Part shown: piece by piece, positions 1-5,191 of the stretch
Layout of the letters: each line of letters starts with the position of its first letter
Position numbering within the stretch: position 1 is the first letter of the stretch
Source: an uncultured Pseudomonadales bacterium
GTDB lineage: Bacteria; Pseudomonadota; Gammaproteobacteria; Pseudomonadales; IMCC2047
NCBI GenBank assembly: GCA_947258895.1
Contig: CAMYKE010000144.1
Coordinates: forward strand, 1 to 5,191
DNA length: 5,191 nt
Reading direction: 5' to 3'
Notes under the pieces: model-generated
What the model saw: the letters and a program-made list of their open reading frames with translations, nothing else
What the model was told of the DNA's origin: nothing
Database searches by the model: none
Made by a program: the position numbers and the translations under genes

Positions 1-3000
1 TGCAAGTCCGGCTTGTTTATTTCCTTCGAATATCAGGATGGTGAACTGCTGCGTAACGAATCCACCCCGTTCAGGGTTGGTGATGATATCGTTGTGAACT
101 TCCGGGCCGCTGCGCCCCTCGCACTCAACTACCGTATTATCGCACGAGTTGCTCGCTTGCTCGATGGCGCCATGGGTTTGCAGATCATCCAGGACAACCC
201 GGAAGCCATTCACGCTCTGTACACCCTTGCGCGCAACGGCACCGCCAGTGTCGATCCCGACGCCTCGCAGCCGGTTACCGCCCAGCATCGCAAACTACTG
301 GAATCCTGCCGGGCAATCGTGAACGGATTTTTCCAGTCCGCGAGCAAGCGAATTTTTGACCAGATCGCCGATAATCTGATGTTGAAGGCCAGCAGCGCTT
401 CATCAAACGCCGAGGAAAGCGAGTTTTTCGAGGTCATCAGCCACCTCCGCCAGCAGAAATCCGAGATTAGCGAAGCATTCCATTCAGAAGTCATGCAGCA
501 AGTAGACCACTGGGTCCAGGGCGAAAGCGTGAATCTGCCAAACATTGTGTCCATGGATCAATCTGAAGAAGGAATCACCCTGGTAGAAAAAGACGATTTT
601 GAAGACTGGCTGATCGTGAAGGTCATTATCAGCAAGGCGGAACAGCGTTTGAAGAAAGACCTGTTCGAATTACAGATCAGGATGAGTGAAATCTCGCCCA
701 ACACGGTTAATGATCGCAATAACCCCCTGAACCCGACCTTTGTGTGCCATGCTTTTTATCATAACGTCGAGGAACTCGGGTTGGACCATAAGATAATGGT
801 CGTGCTGTTCGACACCTTCGAAGAGCAGGTGGTGGCAAATCTGGAGGATCTCTACGAACGACTCAACGAGCACCTGGCGCAGGCCGGTATTTTGCCGCAG
901 ATCGATTATGCCGTAGTTAAGCGGGCTGCAGGTATCGGCGCAGAAACCGCAGCAGATTCCATGCCATCGGAACTCCCCGAGGATGCCGAAAACAGCACCC
1001 CTGAACCTGCAGCAGTCCAGCAACCTGCCGGCGAATTACCGCACGACAACGCTGGAATAGCCAGCGACCCGCACACAGTGGTAAATTTCAAACCGCGGTT
1101 GCCGGAAGCTTCGCAGCCAACGACGGCCGCACGCGAGCGGGGTGGCGCAACCGAGCTGGCGAATGGCTCCGCATTTGCGCGCTTCAAATCACAGCAACGC
1201 ATTGCCAAGCAGGCGTTTTCCACTGCCCAGAACCTGATTCAACTGCAAAAACAGCTTGCACCCGCAAGCGGCGAACCGGGGCAAGCTAATAGCAATGCTG
1301 CCACTGCGGAAAACGCCGCGGAAGAACTGACAACGCCCTGCTATTACGCCACCACCAACATTGTCGAGGGACTCAATAAACTGCAGGCGACTGTTGCCGA
1401 CGCAGAAGCGCAAAATGCCAGCCTGCTCGAGCGGGTGCAAACAGTATTGCCCGATAGCGGCGGGCAACTGCGGGAAGACGATATCAACACCATCGATATC
1501 ACGGAAAACTTCTTCCAGGCAATGACCGGCAACCCCGCGCTACAGGAAACCATCAAACCCGACATAAAGAAACTGGAAGTACCGCTACTGAAAATATTGA
1601 TGGCGGATATGCAGTTCTTTGAGAACGAACAGCACCCGGCGCGACTGGTGCTGAACCGCCTTGCCAAACTTGGCATGCAAGGTAGCCAGTTAAATCGGGC
1701 GACTCAGGAAAACATCAAGCACCTCGTAGAACGGGTCAGCACTGAATTCGACCAGGACACAGCCGTATTCTGCGAAGTCCTGGAAGAACTGGACCAGATT
1801 CTGGACAAGCAGCAGGAAGTCGCACATCGTAACACCAGGCGGGTTGTCGAATCCTGTGAGGGTTTGCAAACCATCGAGAAAGCCAAAAACGAGGTGCGGG
1901 CGCTCATAGACACCCACTGCGGCGGCAAATGGGTTCCCAAAGTGCTCATGGCACTCCTTGACCAGGGCTGGCGTGAATTACTGGTCTTTACGATGCTTCG
2001 CGATGGCAAGGAAAGCGCAATCTACAGAAGCTACGCCAAGATTGTGGCAACCCTGGCGCAGTTCGGCCCCAACACAGAAGACAATACCAAATACGTCGAC
2101 CAGGCGGCCGGGCTGCTGAAAATTATCGAAACCGGCATCGCAGAGGCGCCTGCCGGAAAATCCCAGCTTGGCAAATTGGTACCCGCACTGCGGCAGCTTT
2201 TGGAACCGCAACCCAGCGGCCCTGCCGCAGACTTCACCGAAGTGGACGAAAACCTGTATACGCCGGACGCAGCGTTTTCAAGTATTGACGAGATTTCCAC
2301 CCAGGACAAAGCCTTTGCACGCTGGATCAAGCGCGCACGACGGCTCAAGATAGGCGACTGGCTGGAATTTAGCGGCAACGAAGAACTTCTGCAAATTCGG
2401 CTGGCATGGCTGGCGGAAGATCACCAGAGCTTCGTCTTTGTCAATCACCAGGGCATGAAGGTAATCCAGTTCAAACTGGTCGAAGTCGCGACACATATGC
2501 AAGCCGGATCGGCTCGCTACATCAGCGATCCGGACCAGCCGTTCGTGGACCAGAGCCTGGACAAGATGGTCCAGACGATGTACGAGCAGATGAACTATCA
2601 GGCGACCCACGATGAGAACACCGGACTCATTAATCGCAAGGAATTTGATCGCGTGCTGGAAGCAGCGCTGGAACAAAGCAAGCACAAGCAGCTCGAGCAC
2701 GTGATGCTGCACCTGGACCTGGACCAGTTCAAGGTGATCAATAATTCCTGCGGCCACGAGGCCGGCAACAAGATGCTAAGGAAAATCGTCGGCGTAATTA
2801 ACCAGGTCGTGCCCGAAAATACGACCGTGGCACACCTTGGCGCCGATGAATACGGCTTGTTGCTGAGTGATATCTCCCGCAAGCCCGCCACCAAGCTCGC
2901 CAACAAGCTGCGCAATCGAATCCAGCAGTACCGCTTCAAGTGGGAAGGTAAATCCTATGCGGTAGGCGCCAGCATCGGCCTCTTTATAATCGACGAAACG

Positions 3001-3888
3001 GTCACTGACTTCCGGGACATTATCAATGGCGCCGATTCGGCTCGCCTCTCTGCCAAGGAGGCCGGACGGAACCGGGTGCACGTCTATGAAGCGAATGACA
3101 AGGAACGCGCCGACCGCGAAGAAGTCATGAATAAAATCTCGCGCCTCAACGAAGCGCTGGACGAGGAGCGACTGTTGCTGCGGTGCCAGAAAATCGCGCC
3201 GGTCGACCCGAGCAAAGGATTACCGCCCCACTACGAAATCCTGCTGTCAATCGAAGACGAACAGGGTATGCAACTGGCACCAGGTGACTTTATTCACGCG
3301 GCAGAGAAATACAATCGCATGCAGGAAGTGGATCGCTGGGTGATCCGCAATGTATTCCGCTGGATGTCCGCCAACCGCGCCAAGCTCGATCAAATGGGAG
3401 GCTGCACCATCAATCTGTCCGGTCATTCCATGAATGACGAGAGCCTGATGAGCTATATTTTCGAGGAGCTGCTCAGTAATGATATTCCCCGCGACAAAAT
3501 TTGTTTCGAGATAACCGAAACGGTCGCGGTGACCAATCTCGCCGACGCCGCCGACTTCATCAACGAAATGAAAGCCCTCGGCTTCAAGTTTGCGCTGGAT
3601 GATTTCGGCACCGGCCTGTCATCGTACAAGTACCTGAAGTCGCTTCCGGTCGACCTGCTCAAGATCGATGGCGCGTTCATCCGCAATATCGCCACGGACG
3701 TAGCCGACTACGCAATGGTAAAATCAATCAACGAAATGGCCCACATGATGGGCAAGAAAACCGTTGCCGAGTACGTGGAAAATGACGAGATCCTGGAGAA
3801 ACTCCGTGAAATCGGCATCGATTACGCGCAGGGATACGGAATCGAAAAGCCATTGTTGCTCAGCAGAGTTGCGGATAAGGCGGCTTGA
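1..3888 (+). CDS. PilZ-DUF1631-GGDEF-EAL c-di-GMP signalling protein, 5' end outside window
   Basis: Predicted cytoplasmic c-di-GMP protein; no membrane segment or signal peptide is visible. The frame is open from base 1. The TTG at 13 is an internal Leu, so the start lies upstream. Residues are counted from base 1. Residues 1-80 resemble the rest of a PilZ barrel: the window opens at CKSGLFIS, the tail of a D-x-S/C-x-x-G signature, and ARVARLLDGAMGLQI follows. Residues ~90-840 match DUF1631 (NPLNPTFVCHAF, EQHPARLVLNRLAKLG, GWRELLVFTMLRDG, FVNHQGMKVI), interrupted by an Ala/Pro/Glu-rich linker at ~309-387. GGDEF spans ~871-1033, with GADEY at 947-951, no RxxD inhibitory site, and Asn923 where GHxxGD has Asp. 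EAL spans ~1050-1290: Glu1079 (EILLS), Asn1138, Glu1170, Asp1200-Asp1201 (DDFGTG), Lys1221, Glu1257 and Gln1277 are all present. From family knowledge, EAL hydrolyses c-di-GMP to pGpG. I infer phosphodiesterase or receptor activity, not synthesis. The biological output is unknown. Family assignment is firm; activity is a prediction. Confidence 0.95.
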   Translation, partial: CKSGLFISFEYQDGELLRNESTPFRVGDDIVVNFRAAAPLALNYRIIARVARLLDGAMGLQIIQDNPEAIHALYTLARNGTASVDPDASQPVTAQHRKLLESCRAIVNGFFQSASKRIFDQIADNLMLKASSASSNAEESEFFEVISHLRQQKSEISEAFHSEVMQQVDHWVQGESVNLPNIVSMDQSEEGITLVEKDDFEDWLIVKVIISKAEQRLKKDLFELQIRMSEISPNTVNDRNNPLNPTFVCHAFYHNVEELGLDHKIMVVLFDTFEEQVVANLEDLYERLNEHLAQAGILPQIDYAVVKRAAGIGAETAADSMPSELPEDAENSTPEPAAVQQPAGELPHDNAGIASDPHTVVNFKPRLPEASQPTTAARERGGATELANGSAFARFKSQQRIAKQAFSTAQNLIQLQKQLAPASGEPGQANSNAATAENAAEELTTPCYYATTNIVEGLNKLQATVADAEAQNASLLERVQTVLPDSGGQLREDDINTIDITENFFQAMTGNPALQETIKPDIKKLEVPLLKILMADMQFFENEQHPARLVLNRLAKLGMQGSQLNRATQENIKHLVERVSTEFDQDTAVFCEVLEELDQILDKQQEVAHRNTRRVVESCEGLQTIEKAKNEVRALIDTHCGGKWVPKVLMALLDQGWRELLVFTMLRDGKESAIYRSYAKIVATLAQFGPNTEDNTKYVDQAAGLLKIIETGIAEAPAGKSQLGKLVPALRQLLEPQPSGPAADFTEVDENLYTPDAAFSSIDEISTQDKAFARWIKRARRLKIGDWLEFSGNEELLQIRLAWLAEDHQSFVFVNHQGMKVIQFKLVEVATHMQAGSARYISDPDQPFVDQSLDKMVQTMYEQMNYQATHDENTGLINRKEFDRVLEAALEQSKHKQLEHVMLHLDLDQFKVINNSCGHEAGNKMLRKIVGVINQVVPENTTVAHLGADEYGLLLSDISRKPATKLANKLRNRIQQYRFKWEGKSYAVGASIGLFIIDETVTDFRDIINGADSARLSAKEAGRNRVHVYEANDKERADREEVMNKISRLNEALDEERLLLRCQKIAPVDPSKGLPPHYEILLSIEDEQGMQLAPGDFIHAAEKYNRMQEVDRWVIRNVFRWMSANRAKLDQMGGCTINLSGHSMNDESLMSYIFEELLSNDIPRDKICFEITETVAVTNLADAADFINEMKALGFKFALDDFGTGLSSYKYLKSLPVDLLKIDGAFIRNIATDVADYAMVKSINEMAHMMGKKTVAEYVENDEILEKLREIGIDYAQGYGIEKPLLLSRVADKAA

Positions 3889-3909
3889 TCCAGGTTCCCT
3901 ACAAAGCGG

Positions 3910-3939
3910 TTTAGTCTTCTACCCGATTTATTATATTAT
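3910..3939 (+). promoter_or_regulatory. Candidate sigma-70-like promoter for the LpxR-family gene
   Basis: The 83-base gap between the two large genes contains an AT-rich run with overlapping -10-like hexamers: TATTAT at 3929-3934, TATATT at 3932-3937 and TATTAT at 3934-3939. The last is followed by GCGCCC, a GC-rich discriminator-like stretch. The only -35-like match is poor: TTTAGT at 3910-3915, three of six to TTGACA, 18 bases from the last -10. Initiation near 3946 would give a leader of about 25 bases. No rho-independent terminator (GC stem plus T-run) separates this from the upstream stop, so read-through from the signalling gene is also possible. No operator palindrome was seen. Confidence 0.35.
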
Positions 3940-3971
3940 GCGCCCTTGGTTTTTGCCGATGGCGCTTTTAT

Positions 3972-5060
3972 ATGCTGTTTCTCCCTTATCACCGGTCATT
4001 TCTCGCTTCGTTACGCGGGCGCGCCGCGCGCACTGCGCTGGCGGTGCTGGCATGCCTGTTTTGCTACCCCGCGGTCGCCAGGGAAAACCCTGACGACTTA
4101 TCGACCCTCAACCTGTACTTTGAAAACGACCTGTTTTCGGAGAGCGACCAGAACTATACCAACGGCATCCGTTTATCCTGGGTTAGTCCCGACCTCGGAG
4201 ACTATGTCAGGGACTCCGCCCTGCCCCAGTGGATTCGCTCGGTAAACAAGCGGTTGCTGTTTTTTCATCCCACGCCGAAGGGCCTGCAGCGCAACGTGGT
4301 GGTATCCCTGGGCCAAACCATCTTTACCCCGGAGGACATCGACGCCACCGAGGTGGTGGAAGATGACCGACCCTACGCCGGCTGGCTGTTCAGCAGCTTT
4401 GCCTATCACACCAAGACCGACGACCAGTTGGACAGCCTGGAAGTCGATATCGGGGTTGTCGGTCCTGCTGCACTGGGCAAGGAAGCTCAGGACTTTATCC
4501 ATGATCTCCGCGGTTTCGAGAAATTCAAGGGCTGGGACAATCAGCTGAAAAACGAGTTCGGCCTGATATTCGCCTACCAGCACAGACGCCGTATGCTCGA
4601 GTTTACCGCTTCGAACAGTGATTTTGGTTACGATTTCATAGGTCATGCAGGCGCCGCTATCGGCAACGTGAGCACCTACCTGAATATCGGCGGAGAATTT
4701 CGAATTGGCTGGCTAATTCCCGCCGACTTTGGCACCTCGGCGGTGCGCACGGGTGGCGATAACAGTTCCCCCGGCGCCCACTGGGACCCGCGCTACCGCA
4801 ACGATGGCTCCTGGGGGGTGCACTTCTTCGCGTCTTTGGACGGCCGCATCGTGGGACGGGATATTTTTCTGGATGGTAATTCATTCCACGACAGTCATAG
4901 CGTCAGGAGAGAACCGGTGGTCGCCGACCTGGCACTTGGTTTTAGTACCGTGTTTGGCGGCGTGAAATTATCCTATGCCCAGGTACTGCGAACCCGGGAG
5001 TTCAAAAAACAGCGAGACTCCCATTCCTATGGTTCGCTGTCCATTTCCTACAGCTTCTAA
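3972..5060 (+). CDS. lpxR: Lipid A deacylase, LpxR family (DUF2219) outer-membrane protein
   Basis: Predicted outer-membrane beta-barrel of 362 residues. LpxR of Salmonella removes the 3'-acyloxyacyl chain of lipid A in the outer leaflet with Ca2+; that activity is inferred here by family. Residues 1-36 look like a Sec signal peptide: Arg-rich n-region, hydrophobic core TALAVLACLF, and AVA before a likely cut after Ala36. Family blocks follow in order: FENDLFSESDQNYTNG (50-65), DDRPYAGW (131-138), IGVVGPAALG (160-169), QDFIHDLRGFEKFKGWDNQ (173-191). The chain ends YGSLSISYSF, with the C-terminal Phe typical of BAM substrates. Against Salmonella LpxR recalled from memory, Asn9, Asp10, Thr34, Gln118, His122 and Glu128 align with Asn52, Asp53, Thr63, Gln173, His177 and Glu183. 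Lys67 has no counterpart. The ATG at 3972 is chosen because the signal peptide follows and no usable in-frame start precedes the hydrophobic core; its ribosome binding site is weak. The symbol is a family-level assignment; substrate specificity is untested. Confidence 0.92.
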   Translation: MLFLPYHRSFLASLRGRAARTALAVLACLFCYPAVARENPDDLSTLNLYFENDLFSESDQNYTNGIRLSWVSPDLGDYVRDSALPQWIRSVNKRLLFFHPTPKGLQRNVVVSLGQTIFTPEDIDATEVVEDDRPYAGWLFSSFAYHTKTDDQLDSLEVDIGVVGPAALGKEAQDFIHDLRGFEKFKGWDNQLKNEFGLIFAYQHRRRMLEFTASNSDFGYDFIGHAGAAIGNVSTYLNIGGEFRIGWLIPADFGTSAVRTGGDNSSPGAHWDPRYRNDGSWGVHFFASLDGRIVGRDIFLDGNSFHDSHSVRREPVVADLALGFSTVFGGVKLSYAQVLRTREFKKQRDSHSYGSLSISYSF

Positions 5061-5105
5061 TGCAAAACAATTGGCTGCAATGCCAGATTCGCCAGGTTGC
5101 CCTCG

Positions 5106-5191
5106 ATGCACAAACCTAACCAACAGCAGCAACAGGCGATTCGCGAGATCGACCGTCCACTGCTGGTGCTTGCCGGAGCGGGCAGCGGCAA
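5106..5191 (+). CDS. rep: ATP-dependent DNA helicase, UvrD/Rep family, probably Rep (N-terminal 28 codons only)
   Basis: Start of a superfamily 1A 3'-5' DNA helicase, cut by the window end. The 28 complete codons include a QQQQQAI stretch fitting the family's Q motif and PLLVLAGAGSG, which is Walker A up to its Lys; the last two bases (AA) fit that Lys codon. A very short N-terminus leading directly to RPLLVLAGAGSG is more like Rep (LNPGQQQAV...GPCLVLAGAGSGK in E. coli) than UvrD, whose N-terminus is longer before Walker A. PcrA/UvrD cannot be excluded from so little sequence. In Rep, this motif binds ATP to drive translocation that helps replication forks past bound proteins. ATG 5106 is preferred, with a weak AGG at 5094-5096. 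TTG 5097 is an alternative in the same frame. The gene starts 45 bases after the preceding stop with no visible terminator, so co-transcription with the deacylase gene is possible. Confidence 0.85.
   Translation, partial: MHKPNQQQQQAIREIDRPLLVLAGAGSG

Noticed and set aside
13..15. TTG at 13 as the start codon of the large signalling gene
   Set aside because: The frame is open through base 1 and the residues before it (CKSG) belong to the PilZ signature, so this Leu is internal and the gene starts upstream of the window.
4047..4058. Lipoprotein-like cysteine in the signal peptide (VLAC at residues 25-28)
   Set aside because: The sequence is a poor lipobox, the hydrophobic core would be cut short, and a good AVA cleavage site follows. 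LpxR-family proteins are barrels, not lipoproteins.
3764..4245. Two overlapping plus-strand frames bridging the intergenic gap (3764-4093 and 3946-4245)
   Set aside because: Both overlap the EAL or LpxR coding sequence in another frame and their translations resemble no family; they are shadows of the real genes.
210..4884. Numerous antisense open frames of 75-159 codons across both large genes
   Set aside because: They lie opposite strongly supported coding sequence, show no recognisable domains, and are expected by chance in GC-rich coding DNA.
5072..5085. Small inverted repeat TGGC-TGCAAT-GCCA after the deacylase stop
   Set aside because: It has only four paired bases and no following T-run, so it cannot be supported as a terminator.
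3891..5104. Short similar strings CCAGGTTCCCT (3891) and CCAGGTTGCCCT (5092) after the two genes
   Set aside because: The match is about eleven bases with one insertion and no surrounding similarity, so it is not distinguishable from chance.
5060..5119. A 19-codon frame starting at an ATG that overlaps the deacylase stop (TAATG)
   Set aside because: The overlap looks like translational coupling, but the peptide is tiny, has no recognisable feature and overlaps the helicase start. Chance is the simpler explanation.

Overview
The window carries three same-strand genes: two confidently identified, and a third seen only at its first 28 codons. Codon use (moderately GC-rich), gene families and a rep-type helicase all suggest a Gram-negative gammaproteobacterium. 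A marine or environmental lineage of the Pseudomonas/Marinobacter/Cellvibrio sort is plausible, but the sequence does not fix the genus. An LpxR-type outer-membrane barrel requires an LPS-bearing outer membrane.

Bases 1-3888 hold the 3' part (1295 codons plus stop) of a very large cytoplasmic c-di-GMP protein. Its order is PilZ-like segment, DUF1631, degenerate GGDEF, EAL. The frame is open at base 1 and the window begins inside the PilZ signature, so the true start lies upstream. The GGDEF half has lost several key residues. The EAL half keeps nearly all of its catalytic set. The net prediction is a c-di-GMP phosphodiesterase or sensor rather than a cyclase.

Bases 3889-3971 are a short AT-rich gap with a plausible sigma-70-like -10 element. 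Bases 3972-5060 encode a 362-residue LpxR-family (DUF2219) outer-membrane lipid A deacylase, with signal peptide, conserved catalytic residues and a C-terminal aromatic barrel signal.

After 45 bases with no visible terminator, the first 28 codons of a UvrD/Rep-family helicase (best match Rep) begin at 5106. They run off the window inside Walker A.

Functionally, the first gene acts on c-di-GMP signalling, the second on remodelling of the outer-membrane surface, and the third on DNA replication. A regulatory link between the first two is conceivable, but only adjacency supports it. I found no CRISPR array, tRNA, rRNA, insertion sequence or defence locus, and no convincing sign of a wholly new system. 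The most notable item is the composite c-di-GMP protein.
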